From an uncultured Chloroflexus sp. (GTDB lineage: Bacteria > Chloroflexota > Chloroflexia > Chloroflexales > Chloroflexaceae): a stretch of DNA of 40,795 nt. The DNA is taken from assembly GCF_937951745.1 (NCBI RefSeq), contig NZ_CALFBQ010000028.1, forward strand, positions 1-40,795, given 5' to 3'. A program made the position numbers and the translations under genes. Positions 25,033 through 33,647 of this stretch are shown here, in pieces (position 1 is the first letter of the stretch; each line of letters begins with the position of its first letter). The notes beneath the pieces were generated by a model. The model saw only the letters and a program-made list of their open reading frames with translations, searched no databases and was not told the origin of the DNA.

Positions 25033-26466
25033 ATGTCGTCATTGAAGCGCCCCCCCCGCAACCAACTCGATCAAGCGCGCGCTGCTCAGCGCCAGCAGCG
25101 CCAACAAGCCGCGATTGCAGCCCTCGCTGCACTTGATTGCTTGCGCGGTGTGCCGACGACTGAGCTGGTCACACTTTACGAACGCGGCATCTTCCGGGTG
25201 TTTCCCAGCGGCGCCACCGTAATCGGCCAACGCCGCGGCTATCGCTACCTGTTCTTTTTGCTGCGTGGGTCATTACAGTTACGGCTGCGCGATAAAGACG
25301 GGCGGGAAGTCTTGATGGGAGTGCTAGGGCAAGGTGATTGTTTTGGCGAAGGGCCGCTGTTCGGCAAATTCTTCCGTCACATGAGCGCGCTTACCCAAAG
25401 CTCGTGCTATTTGCTGCAAATTGAAATTGCCACCCTGCGCGATGAACTAGCGGCATTACCACTCTTGGCCACCGCCCTGCGCCAAGTCTATCGCCGGCGC
25501 ATGGTCGAGGCTACCCTCGCCCGTATGCCTGTCCTCAGCCAGTTGCTGCCGCTTGAACGGATCGCGATCGCTACCCGCCTGCAACCGCGCCACGTGCCGC
25601 GCGGCACGTTGGTCGTCAAGCAAGGCGAACCTGCCGACTCGCTCTACCTGATCGAGAGCGGGCAGTTGGTGATCGAGCAGAGCGGGCAGACGATCGCCAG
25701 TCTGAGCGAGGGCGATCTGTTTGGCGAAATCTCGCTGCTCACTGGCGAGCCGCACCGGGCCAATGCCCGCACCCTCACCACCACCGATCTGCTCGAACTG
25801 CCCGGCGCCGACTTCTACCGCCTGATCCAACAGTATCCGGCGTTAGAAGCCGATCTGCGCGCGATGGCCGAACGGCGGCTGAAACACTCAGCCGCAGTGC
25901 GCAGCGATACCGCGCGGGCCCGTGACATTGGGTTAGCGGTCAATCGCGGTCTCCTGCGCGCCACCCATATCCTTGTGCGCGACCCCACGCGCTGCCCGCC
26001 CGGTTGCCATCTCTGTGAAACCGGCTGCGCCACCCGTCATGGTCACACCCGCCTCCACCTCAACGGGACGCCGATCGACCGGTTCGACGTGCTCGAAACC
26101 TGCCGCCAATGCAGCGTTGGCGCGGAATGCGTCGAGGCATGCCCCGAAGACGCGATCGAGCGAGTTGACACCGGCGCCCTACGGATCACCAACCGTTGCA
26201 CCGGTTGCGGCGAATGCGTCACCGCTTGCCCTTACGACGCCGTGCAATCGGTGCCGCGCGCCAAACACACTACCGGCCCGCTCTGGGATCTGTTTCGCCG
26301 GCTACAACAGCGCATCCGGCCCACGATTCCCCTCACCCCCACCGGCCCTACCCACCGCGCCGACAAATGCGATCTCTGCCACGGCTACACCGACCTCGCC
26401 TGCGTGACCGCCTGCCCGATCGGCAACCTGCGGCTGGCCCCGGTCGAAGAAATCGTACCGGTGTAG
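25033..26466 (+). CDS. Twin cyclic-nucleotide-type domains fused to a four-cluster polyferredoxin
   Basis: The product has 477 residues. A basic Gln-rich head (1-30) leads into a first cNMP-type domain (about 45-150; phosphate-binding loop degenerate, FGEGPLFGKFFRH) and a second (about 165-280; FGEISLLTGEPHRANA keeps Glu and Arg of a binding loop). Residues 321-461 then carry sixteen Cys in four groups: C321/325/328/332, C357/360/366/370, C389/392/395/399 and C446/449/457/461. This is the arrangement of HycB/DmsB-type electron-transfer subunits with about four [4Fe-4S] clusters. No HTH is seen, so it is not a Crp-type transcription factor. Divergent placement next to the AOR gene suggests it is the electron acceptor or regulator of AOR. 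The start is chosen at MSSLKRP; the long upstream in-frame extension overlaps the AOR gene. Confidence 0.85.
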   Translation: MSSLKRPPRNQLDQARAAQRQQRQQAAIAALAALDCLRGVPTTELVTLYERGIFRVFPSGATVIGQRRGYRYLFFLLRGSLQLRLRDKDGREVLMGVLGQGDCFGEGPLFGKFFRHMSALTQSSCYLLQIEIATLRDELAALPLLATALRQVYRRRMVEATLARMPVLSQLLPLERIAIATRLQPRHVPRGTLVVKQGEPADSLYLIESGQLVIEQSGQTIASLSEGDLFGEISLLTGEPHRANARTLTTTDLLELPGADFYRLIQQYPALEADLRAMAERRLKHSAAVRSDTARARDIGLAVNRGLLRATHILVRDPTRCPPGCHLCETGCATRHGHTRLHLNGTPIDRFDVLETCRQCSVGAECVEACPEDAIERVDTGALRITNRCTGCGECVTACPYDAVQSVPRAKHTTGPLWDLFRRLQQRIRPTIPLTPTGPTHRADKCDLCHGYTDLACVTACPIGNLRLAPVEEIVPV

Positions 26467-26472
26467 CGGCGT

Positions 26473-26484
26473 GCGAACGTTCGC
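26473..26484. promoter_or_regulatory. LacI-type operator O1
   Basis: GCGAACGTTCGC is a perfect 12-bp palindrome with the central CG typical of LacI-family sites. It is the most upstream of three identical copies and lies 6 bases after the polyferredoxin stop codon. Confidence 0.8.
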
Positions 26485-26516
26485 CTGAGGAGATGCATGA
26501 TCGTGTGTCTCTCTAG

Positions 26517-26528
26517 GCGAACGTTCGC
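26517..26528. promoter_or_regulatory. LacI-type operator O2
   Basis: The same GCGAACGTTCGC palindrome, centred 44 bp from O1 and 54 bp from O3, immediately upstream of the -35 box. The spacings are near whole helical turns, which would allow looping by a tetramer. Confidence 0.8.
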
Positions 26529-26537
26529 TTTTTCCTC

Positions 26538-26566
26538 TTGACAACCGCAATTGACAGATGTATGAT
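26538..26566 (+). promoter_or_regulatory. Sigma70 promoter of the lacI-type gene and sugar operon
   Basis: TTGACA (26538-26543) and TATGAT (26561-26566) have a 17-base spacer. The start of transcription should be near 26573, inside operator O3. This is one of the best promoter matches in the window. Confidence 0.85.
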
Positions 26567-26567
26567 A

Positions 26568-26585
26568 AAGGCGAACGTTCGCCTT
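26568..26585. promoter_or_regulatory. LacI-type operator O3 at the transcription start
   Basis: AAGGCGAACGTTCGCCTT is an 18-bp perfect palindrome extending the common 12-bp core. It covers the predicted start site, so binding would block RNA polymerase. This predicts negative autoregulation relieved by a sugar or sugar phosphate. Confidence 0.85.
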
Positions 26586-26603
26586 AAAAGAAACGCATCG
26601 CCT

Positions 26604-27623
26604 ATGACAGCCACCAAAGTCACGCTCAAAGACGTAGCGGCACGCGCCGGGGTCAGCTACCAAACTGTTTCCAAGGTGCTGAACGGTGAGATGCAGGTTG
26701 CGCCTGAAACGATGGAGCGGATTCAGGCGGCGGTGCGAGAGCTTGGCTACCGGCCTAACCGCATTGCCCGCAATATGCGGGCCGGTCGCAGCTTCATGAT
26801 CGGGTATTCGTGGACGCAAACCGAACCCGGTCAGGTAAATCATATTCTCGACCAATTCTTGAGCAGCATGGTGCGCGAAGCCGGCGTGGTTGGCTACTAC
26901 GTGCTCCCGTTTCCCTTCCAAGAAGGCAAGGCGCAAGTCGAAACTTACCGCGATCTGATCAAAAGCGGCAATGTAGACGGCTTTGTGCTGTCGAGCGTGA
27001 ATTATCACGATCCCCGGATTCAGTTTCTCTTAAAGCAGCAGTTTCCGTTTGTCGCGTTTGGTCGCTCCAACCCGGAATGGGATTTTGCGTGGGTTGATAT
27101 TGATGGCGCAGCCGGCACGCGGCAAGCAGTGGAATATTTGATCGGACGCGGCCATCGCCGGATCGCGATCTTGGCATGGCCCGAAGATTCGCGGGTCGGC
27201 AATGATCGCTTGCAGGGTTACCTCGATGCCATGCAAGCTGACCAACTCGCGACCGAACCGGGCTATATCCTGCGCGGTGAAGGCACCTTTGAGGTTGGCC
27301 GGGCAATGACGTTGCATTTGCTTGATCTACCCGCCGATCGCCGTCCGACTGCAATCATGGCCCTAAACGACACCATGGCAATTGGGGCGATGGCCGCGGC
27401 CCGCGAACGCGGCCTGACGATTGGAACCGATCTGGCCATCATCGGCTTCGATGATGCGCCGATGGCACAGTATCTCTTTCCGCCGCTGAGCAGTGTGCGG
27501 CAACCGATTGCCGAGGCCGGCCGCAAATGCGTCGAACTGCTGGTGGCGCTCGTTGAGGGGCGAGAACCACAACAAAGGCAAGTACTCTTGCAACCTTCCC
27601 TCATTATTCGCGCTTCGTCCTGA
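26604..27623 (+). CDS. LacI-family transcriptional repressor
   Basis: The product has 339 residues. An N-terminal helix-turn-helix with hinge (VTLKDVAARAGVSYQTVSKV, about 6-25; hinge near GYRPNRIARNM) is followed by a periplasmic-binding-protein-like effector domain (about 62-335) with VEYLIGRGHRRIAIL and AIIGFDDAPMAQY. The start is set at 26604 since the predicted transcript begins near 26573; an upstream in-frame ATG lies before the start site. Three operator palindromes surround its promoter. It heads the sugar locus and should sense a disaccharide or breakdown product. The 153-base gap to the binding-protein gene has no copy of the operator, so control of the downstream genes may work by readthrough. 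Confidence 0.93.
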   Translation: MTATKVTLKDVAARAGVSYQTVSKVLNGEMQVAPETMERIQAAVRELGYRPNRIARNMRAGRSFMIGYSWTQTEPGQVNHILDQFLSSMVREAGVVGYYVLPFPFQEGKAQVETYRDLIKSGNVDGFVLSSVNYHDPRIQFLLKQQFPFVAFGRSNPEWDFAWVDIDGAAGTRQAVEYLIGRGHRRIAILAWPEDSRVGNDRLQGYLDAMQADQLATEPGYILRGEGTFEVGRAMTLHLLDLPADRRPTAIMALNDTMAIGAMAAARERGLTIGTDLAIIGFDDAPMAQYLFPPLSSVRQPIAEAGRKCVELLVALVEGREPQQRQVLLQPSLIIRASS

Positions 27624-27776
27624 TAGCTCACGACAATTTGCGTTCCTGATCGTCAGCCGATGATGGTCGGGTAGCCGGCTATTGTGCAACAGAAGGAGGG
27701 TAAAAAATGGTCTGAACACGTATTACTTCTCACAACTTTCGATGGTATGTTTTTACACCTAAAAAAAGGAGTACGT

Positions 27777-29114
27777 ATGAATCGCCTATTCAAATTCCTG
27801 CTCGTCTTGACGGTGCTGACCCTGAGCCTAAGCGCTTGTGGCCAGACTGCTACCCAGTCGCAACCAACGGAACCACAGACTGTACGTGAAACGGTGACGG
27901 TCAAAGAAACAGTAACGGTCAAGGAGACGGTTGTCGTGCCGGCTGAAAAGGTGACGGTACGTCTATCGGGTTGGGCCTCAAGCCCGGCGGAAACCGCGTT
28001 GCTTGAGTCGTTGCTGTACAAGTTTTCGGTCGAAAATCCTGATATTCTGGTCAAGTACGAGCCAATTACCGGCGATTACAAGCAGGTGTTGCTCACCTCG
28101 ATTGCATCCGGCACTGAGCCAGACATCTTCTACGTCGATATCTTCTGGTGGCTAGAGCTGGCTGCCAACGATGCCCTGCTCCCGCTCGACGATCTCATGA
28201 AGGCTAGTGGCGTCTCGCGCAGCGATTTCATCCCGGCGCTGATTGATGCTTTCACCTACGAGGGCAAGACCTACGGCATTCCCAAGGACTTCAACACCCT
28301 CGGTATGTTTTATAACAAGGATCTGTTTGATGCTGCCGGTCTTGCCTACCCGACTGATGACTGGACATGGGACGATTTGCGCGATGCGGCGGCGAAGCTG
28401 ACCGACCTGAGCAATCCGAACCGTCCGGTCTACGGCTTCTGCACCCCGCCCGATCCGGGCCGGTTCCCGGTCTTTGTCTTCCAAAATGGTGGCACGGTTA
28501 TGAATAGCGACTTTACCGACACCACCCTCGATAGTGAAGCGGCAGTGAAGGCAGCCGAGTTCTACGCTTCGTTCCGCACCAATCAGATCGGCGCGCTGCC
28601 GTCGGATCTTGGCGAAGGCTGGCAAGGCACGCTCTTCGGCAAGGGCCAGTGCGCGATGGTCTACGAAGGTGGTTGGCTCATTCCCTATCTGCGCGATCAG
28701 TTCCCCAACACCAAGTATGGCGTGGTGATGCCACCAGCCGGGCCGGGTGGCGAGGGCAACTTGATCTTTACCGTGGCATGGGGTATCTCGGCCAATACGA
28801 AGAATGCTGAAGCGGCATGGAAGGTCGTTAACTTCTTGACCAGTGAAGCGAGCCAGAAGGCAGTGCTCGAGAGCGGCTTCGCCTTGCCGTCGCGCCAAGC
28901 GTTGCAGAACAGCGATTATCTGAAGAATAACCCCAACTCGGCGGCGATCTTTAATGGCTCGTTCTTCGGTGCTAAACCCTTCTTCTGGGGTTCGGTCGGT
29001 TCAGATGTCAATGATCAGATGTCCAAGGCGCTTGAGCGGATGTTCAAAGAGAACCAGCCGGCGTCTGAGGCAATGAAGCAGGCTGCTGAGGCGATCCGCA
29101 AGGCGATGCGCTGA
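27777..29114 (+). CDS. ABC transporter sugar-binding lipoprotein (family 1)
   Basis: The product has 445 residues. A lipoprotein signal peptide ends in LSLSAC with the lipidated Cys at 21. Then comes a linker with a sixfold-type repeat of E-T-V-T-V-K (about residues 37-60), which looks like an extended spacer holding the binding domain off the membrane. The bilobed solute-binding domain follows, with features of the maltose/multiple-sugar group (GKTYGIPKDFNTLGMFYNKD; GKGQCAMVYEGGW). Start chosen at 27777 after AAAAGGAG. Two permease genes follow behind a hairpin, which usually raises the binding protein relative to the permeases. Substrate is probably an alpha-linked disaccharide, judged from the neighbouring GH65 enzyme. 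Confidence 0.92.
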   Translation: MNRLFKFLLVLTVLTLSLSACGQTATQSQPTEPQTVRETVTVKETVTVKETVVVPAEKVTVRLSGWASSPAETALLESLLYKFSVENPDILVKYEPITGDYKQVLLTSIASGTEPDIFYVDIFWWLELAANDALLPLDDLMKASGVSRSDFIPALIDAFTYEGKTYGIPKDFNTLGMFYNKDLFDAAGLAYPTDDWTWDDLRDAAAKLTDLSNPNRPVYGFCTPPDPGRFPVFVFQNGGTVMNSDFTDTTLDSEAAVKAAEFYASFRTNQIGALPSDLGEGWQGTLFGKGQCAMVYEGGWLIPYLRDQFPNTKYGVVMPPAGPGGEGNLIFTVAWGISANTKNAEAAWKVVNFLTSEASQKAVLESGFALPSRQALQNSDYLKNNPNSAAIFNGSFFGAKPFFWGSVGSDVNDQMSKALERMFKENQPASEAMKQAAEAIRKAMR

Positions 29115-29120
29115 CGTGTA

Positions 29121-29153
29121 TGGAGTGCGGTAGTCAAGTTGCCGCACTCCATA
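29121..29153 (+). terminator. Hairpin between binding-protein and permease genes
   Basis: An 11-bp perfect stem (29121-29131 with 29143-29153) extends inward by weaker pairs to a TCAAG loop. It probably acts as a partial terminator or mRNA-stabilising hairpin. Its inner part matches the terminator at 16597-16625. Confidence 0.7.
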
Positions 29154-29250
29154 AGCTACGCAGGTGTTGAAAAGTCCGGTAGGTCTGACACGATAGAGCG
29201 GACATGCATTGGGGAGATACCCATACCCCGCCACCGACGGAGAAGAGGCT

Positions 29251-30141
29251 ATGCGAACGAGAACCGACCGCCGCAAATGGGTTGATGCCTTGAATGGCTA
29301 TCTTTTTATCTCGCCGTGGTTGATCATTTTCATTATCTTTAGTCTGATCTCGCTAGGATACGCGGTCTACCTCTCGTTCACCGAGTACAACTTGCTCAGA
29401 CCACCGCGCTGGTGGGGTCTCGAAGGGTATCAGCGCGTGCTGGAAGATGAACTCTTTATCGCGAAGGCACTGCCCAATACCTTTAAGTATGTGCTGATCG
29501 TGGTGCCGATCCAGACTTTTCTCAGTCTGGTGCTGGCTTTCGCGATGGATCAGAATCTGCGCTTTCAGCGCTTTTTTCGCACCATTTTCTACCTGCCCTC
29601 AGTGACCTCATCGGTAGTGATTTCGCTCATCTTTATCTGGCTCTTCGCGCCGCAGGGCATCTTCAACCAAATCACTGGTCTGACGGTCAACTGGCTCGAC
29701 GACCCGCGCACCGCGTTTTACGTGATTATGGGTATGAACATCTTCACCACCAGTGGTACGCTCATGCTCATCTTTTTGGCCGGTTTGCAAGATATTCCGT
29801 TAGCCGTCTATGAAGCGGCTGAGATCGACGGCGCGAACGGTTTGCAGAAATTCTTCTATATCACGGTGCCGATGTTGCGTCCGGTGATCTTTTTCGTGGT
29901 GACGGTCGGCGTGATCGGGTGTTTCCAAGTCTTTGACCAGATCTTCGTCATGACCAACGGCGGCCCGCTCGATAGCACCACCACCATCACCTATCTGATC
30001 TACAAGTGGGCTTTCCGCGATACCCGCATCCAGATGGGCCAAGCCTCGGCGTTGGCGGTGATTTTGACCCTGATCATTCTGGCAGTGACGCTGTTGCAGC
30101 GGCGGGTGATTGAAGGCAGCGGTAGTGGGGCTGAGCGATAG
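29251..30141 (+). CDS. ABC sugar transporter permease, MalF/UgpA type
   Basis: This is a 296-residue inner-membrane permease with six predicted helices. The EAA loop that contacts the ATPase is EAAEIDGANGLQKFFYITVP (about residues 190-209). The start at 29251 has AAGAGG just upstream; a TTG 42 bases earlier is less likely. The gene is 14 bases from the second permease gene. Together with the binding lipoprotein it forms a CUT1-type importer. No ATPase gene is in the locus, so a shared MsmK/UgpC-type ATPase encoded elsewhere is expected. Confidence 0.92.
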   Translation: MRTRTDRRKWVDALNGYLFISPWLIIFIIFSLISLGYAVYLSFTEYNLLRPPRWWGLEGYQRVLEDELFIAKALPNTFKYVLIVVPIQTFLSLVLAFAMDQNLRFQRFFRTIFYLPSVTSSVVISLIFIWLFAPQGIFNQITGLTVNWLDDPRTAFYVIMGMNIFTTSGTLMLIFLAGLQDIPLAVYEAAEIDGANGLQKFFYITVPMLRPVIFFVVTVGVIGCFQVFDQIFVMTNGGPLDSTTTITYLIYKWAFRDTRIQMGQASALAVILTLIILAVTLLQRRVIEGSGSGAER

Positions 30142-30155
30142 AAAGGCACGTAACG

Positions 30156-31082
30156 ATGGCAGTGACGACCAGTTCTCCCCAAACGCAAGTCTACGCGCGC
30201 ACCGTCTTCTTTGACCGCCTGCGCAAGTATCTCTTCTTTGCCATGCTGGCCTTTTGGGCTGCGCTCTCACTGGCGCCGCTCTACTTTACGCTGGTCTTTT
30301 CGTTCAAGCCGGTGGCCGATGTCTATACACCACCGATTTGGGCGCCAATTCCGTTCACCCTTGACAACTACATCACTATTCTCGGCACGTTCCAGCTCTT
30401 CCCGCGCTGGGTGTGGAACAGCGTCTTTATTTCGGTCATCATCACGATCTTCCGTGTCCTCTTTTGCGCGATGGCCGGCTATGCCTTCGCTCGCATCGAA
30501 TTTCCGCTCAAGAGCTTCTGGTTCAACCTGCTCTTGATCTCGATGATGATGCCGGGAGTGGTCACGCTTATCCCCTCGTTCCTCATCATTGGGCCGGGTT
30601 TGATTCGCGGCGGCTTGCAACTCGGTGATTTGCGCATCCCGACCGGTTTTGGCCTGATCGACAACCCGTGGGGCGTCATCCTCCCCGGTATGGCTGATGC
30701 TTTTGGCGTCTTTATGATGACCCAGTTCTACAAGTCGTTCCCTAAAGAGCTGGAAGAGGCAGCGATGATGGACGGTTCGGGCCGGTGGGGAACCTTCTTC
30801 CGCATCGTGCTGCCGATCAGCCAAACTCAGTTGATTACGCTTGCCCTGCTCACCTTCCAAGGGGCGTGGAATAACTTTATGTGGCCACTGCTGGTGCTGC
30901 GCTCACCCGAACAGTTCACACTGCCAATTGGGTTGCAGTGGTTCCGCGGTGAATACTATACGCTCTACTCGGTCATTCTGGCCGGTTCGATCTTTAATAC
31001 ACTGCCCATCCTGATCATCTTCTTCGTCTTCCAGCAATACTTCGTGCGTAGCATTGCCGCCACCGGTTCAAAAGAGGGGTGA
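30156..31082 (+). CDS. ABC sugar transporter permease, MalG/UgpE type
   Basis: This 308-residue inner-membrane protein has about six helices and an EAA loop reading EEAAMMDGSGRWGTFFRIVL (near 205-225), as in MalG-type partners. It has an AAAGG ribosome site. It should heterodimerise with the preceding permease. The next gene, 47 bases downstream, is the GH65 phosphorylase. Confidence 0.92.
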   Translation: MAVTTSSPQTQVYARTVFFDRLRKYLFFAMLAFWAALSLAPLYFTLVFSFKPVADVYTPPIWAPIPFTLDNYITILGTFQLFPRWVWNSVFISVIITIFRVLFCAMAGYAFARIEFPLKSFWFNLLLISMMMPGVVTLIPSFLIIGPGLIRGGLQLGDLRIPTGFGLIDNPWGVILPGMADAFGVFMMTQFYKSFPKELEEAAMMDGSGRWGTFFRIVLPISQTQLITLALLTFQGAWNNFMWPLLVLRSPEQFTLPIGLQWFRGEYYTLYSVILAGSIFNTLPILIIFFVFQQYFVRSIAATGSKEG

Positions 31083-31129
31083 TCTGGGGCATTGCACTGT
31101 TGCGTTACGGCTTAACACACAGGTGAACT

Positions 31130-33292
31130 ATGTGGATTCTTTCTGAAGACACCTTCGATCCAGCCAAACAACACCACAAAGAGACTATCTTCACCATCGG
31201 CAACGGCTATCTCTCGACCCGCGGCGCGTTCGAAGAGGGCTACCCCAACGACCGGCGAGCGACGTTTATCCACGGTGTGTTTGACGATGCTCCTATCGTC
31301 GTCACCGAGTTGGCCAACGCTCCAGATTGGCTCGCTCTCCATGTCTTACTCGACGGCGAGAAATTCTCGTTAGCGACCGGAACCATTCTCGCTTACCGGC
31401 GCGAACTCGATTTGCAGAGCGGCGTGCTGCGGCGCGAGGTGCGCTGGCAGTCGCCGCAGGGCCGGGTGGCACGACTGATCTTCACCCGCTTCGCGTCACT
31501 GGCCGACGAACACCTGCTGGCGCTGCGCTGCGAGATCATCCCTGAGTTTGACGGGCAGGTCGAGTTGCGCGCCGCTATCAACGGCCAGACCGACAATGAA
31601 GGTCTGTTGCACTGGCAGCCGCTTACGCAAGGCCAGCTCACTGATGGTACGGTCTTTTTGCGCACTCGCACCCGTAAAAGCAGGATCGAGTTGGCACTGG
31701 CAATGCGCCTACTTGGCAACGCGGCCCAGACCGCTTTTTGGGATGTCGAGAATGTACCGACGGTGCAACAGGTCTATGTCGCGCGGGCTGGCCAGCCGAT
31801 CGTGGTGACGAAGTTTGTGGGGATCGCTACCTCTCGCGATACTGCTGCGCCGCTTGAGCTGGCCCATCGCCACCTCCAAGCCACCCCCGATTGGGAGAGC
31901 GCGCTGGCCGCGCAACGGCAGGTATGGGCGCGCGAGTGGGAGCGCTGCCAAATAGTAATCGAAGGTGATGACGAGGCCGATCTGGCGGTGCGCTTCAGCA
32001 TCTTCCAGTTACTGATCGCCGCTCCCCGCCGCGACAACCGGGTCAACATCGGCGCCAAAACCCTCTCTGGTTTTGGCTATCGCGGCCATGCCTTCTGGGA
32101 CACCGAAATCTTTATGTTGCCGCTCTTTACCTACACCGCACCGGAGATCGCGCGCAATCTGCTTGACTACCGCTACTTCACCTTGCCGGCGGCCCGCGCC
32201 AAAGCGCGCGCCGCTGGCTATGAGGGTGCGTGGTACGCTTGGGAGAGCGCTGATACCGGTGAAGAGGTAACGCCGACGTGGGTGCCGGATTTCCACGACA
32301 AAAAGAAGCTGGCCCGCGTCTGGACGGGCGATCTCGCGATTCACATCTCGGCAGATGTGGCCTACGCCGTACAGCAGTTCTGGCAAGCGACCGGTGACGA
32401 TCCATGGTACATCGAGCGTGGGGCCGAAATTGTGCTCGATACGGCCAAATTCTTCGCCTCGCGAGCCGAATGGCTGGCTGAACGCGGCTGCTATGGCTAC
32501 ACCGATGTGATCGGCCCCGACGAATACCACGATCACGTCAATAACAACGCCTACACCAACCTACTGGCGCAATGGAACCTGCGGGCCGGCCTCGAGACGC
32601 TGGCATGGCTTGATCAGCACGCGCCGCAAAAAGCCGCCGAACTGCGACGGCAACTCGATCTGACACCAGATCGTCTGCAACATTGGCAGACGGTCGCCGA
32701 AAAGATATGCGTGAACGTTGGTGCAAACGGTCTCATTGAACAATTCGATGGCTTTTTCCAGTTAAAAGACGTCAATTTAGCCGACTATGAACCGCGCACC
32801 AAATCGATGCACGAAATCTTCGGTATTGAGGAGGCTAACGAGTATCAGGCGATCAAGCAACCCGACGTGCTCATGCTGCAATTCCTCTTGCGCGAACAGT
32901 ACAGCGATAGTCAGATTCGAGTGAACTACGACTATTACACGCCTCGCACCGATCACACCTACGGCTCATCGCTCGGCCCGCCGATACAGGCGATCGTCGC
33001 CTGCCAGATGGGAGACATCGCCGAAGCCTACGAACACTTCATCCGGGCGGCGCGAGCCGACCTGCGCGACGTGCGCGGCAATGCTGGTGACGGCATTCAT
33101 GCCGCTTCAGCGGGCGGGGTCTGGCAGGCGGTCGTGTTCGGTTTCGGTGGACTTCGCATCCATCCCGATGGAACGTGGGCAGTCTATCCGCGCCTGCCCA
33201 GCCACTGGCGGCGGTTGACCTACCGTTTTACCTTGCGTGGCACAACTCATACGATTACGTGCTACCCGAATGGTCACTACACGATGGGTTGA
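31130..33292 (+). CDS. GH65 disaccharide phosphorylase (kojibiose/trehalose/maltose type)
   Basis: This 720-residue cytosolic enzyme cleaves an alpha-glucosyl disaccharide with phosphate, giving beta-glucose 1-phosphate and a free sugar. The N-terminal super-sandwich domain (about 1-250, starting ETIFTIGNGYLSTRGAFEEG) is followed by an (alpha/alpha)6 barrel with GYRGHAFWDTEIFMLP (about 316-331) and the catalytic acid Glu465 in IGPDEYHDHVNNNAYTN. The length is usual for the family. The exact sugar cannot be called: trehalose, kojibiose, maltose or nigerose are all possible. A beta-phosphoglucomutase gene follows, which fits the beta-anomer product. Confidence 0.9.
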   Translation: MWILSEDTFDPAKQHHKETIFTIGNGYLSTRGAFEEGYPNDRRATFIHGVFDDAPIVVTELANAPDWLALHVLLDGEKFSLATGTILAYRRELDLQSGVLRREVRWQSPQGRVARLIFTRFASLADEHLLALRCEIIPEFDGQVELRAAINGQTDNEGLLHWQPLTQGQLTDGTVFLRTRTRKSRIELALAMRLLGNAAQTAFWDVENVPTVQQVYVARAGQPIVVTKFVGIATSRDTAAPLELAHRHLQATPDWESALAAQRQVWAREWERCQIVIEGDDEADLAVRFSIFQLLIAAPRRDNRVNIGAKTLSGFGYRGHAFWDTEIFMLPLFTYTAPEIARNLLDYRYFTLPAARAKARAAGYEGAWYAWESADTGEEVTPTWVPDFHDKKKLARVWTGDLAIHISADVAYAVQQFWQATGDDPWYIERGAEIVLDTAKFFASRAEWLAERGCYGYTDVIGPDEYHDHVNNNAYTNLLAQWNLRAGLETLAWLDQHAPQKAAELRRQLDLTPDRLQHWQTVAEKICVNVGANGLIEQFDGFFQLKDVNLADYEPRTKSMHEIFGIEEANEYQAIKQPDVLMLQFLLREQYSDSQIRVNYDYYTPRTDHTYGSSLGPPIQAIVACQMGDIAEAYEHFIRAARADLRDVRGNAGDGIHAASAGGVWQAVVFGFGGLRIHPDGTWAVYPRLPSHWRRLTYRFTLRGTTHTITCYPNGHYTMG

Positions 33293-33300
33293 TGAATGAA

Positions 33301-33626
33301 AAGCCGCAAAGAGGGGTAACGCAAAGCCGCAAAGGTATTGGATGGCCGGTACAAGCGTGGTGATACGAACAATGACAAACCCATAGCGCCTTTGCATCTT
33401 TGTCACCGGCCCTCACCCCCAGCCCTCTCTCCTACCTGACGGCGAGCGATGGGGAGCGGCTGGATAGCGGGAGAGGCATGGTAGAGCGGAACGCAGCAGC
33501 GCCCATCTCCCGCACCAGTAGGAGAGGGCTGGGGATGAGGATGCGATCGCGCGTACCGTCGGAATTGCGAAGAAGGAGCAACATGCCAACGATCTTTGCA
33601 CCTTTGCGTTTGGCCTCCTTTGCGCC
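33301..33626. repeat. Outer inverted arms of a nested intergenic element
   Basis: The left arm 33301-33335 (CCGCAAAG...CGCAAAGCCGCAAAG) and the right arm 33591-33626 are imperfect inverse copies. They enclose the separate inverted repeat at 33411-33540. The 355-base gap between the GH65 and pgmB genes is nearly filled by this nest. No ORF or transposase is in it. A related, looser pair lies at 34344-34460. Confidence 0.6.
33411..33540. repeat. 130-bp inverted-repeat (MITE-like) element
   Basis: The left arm 33411-33435 (CCTCACCCCCAGCCCTCTCT...) and the right arm 33518-33540 are inverse copies differing by one base and a two-base gap. The core CCCCAGCCCTCTC also occurs at about 7753. The element inserts within the outer arms 33301-33626 and could form a long hairpin in the operon mRNA. 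Confidence 0.65.
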
Positions 33627-33647
33627 ATAGATAATGAGGACGGCTTG

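Noticed and set aside
30267-30860. 197-codon minus-strand frame opposite the MalG-type permease
   Set aside because: Charged, low-complexity shadow of a membrane-protein gene; no ribosome site.
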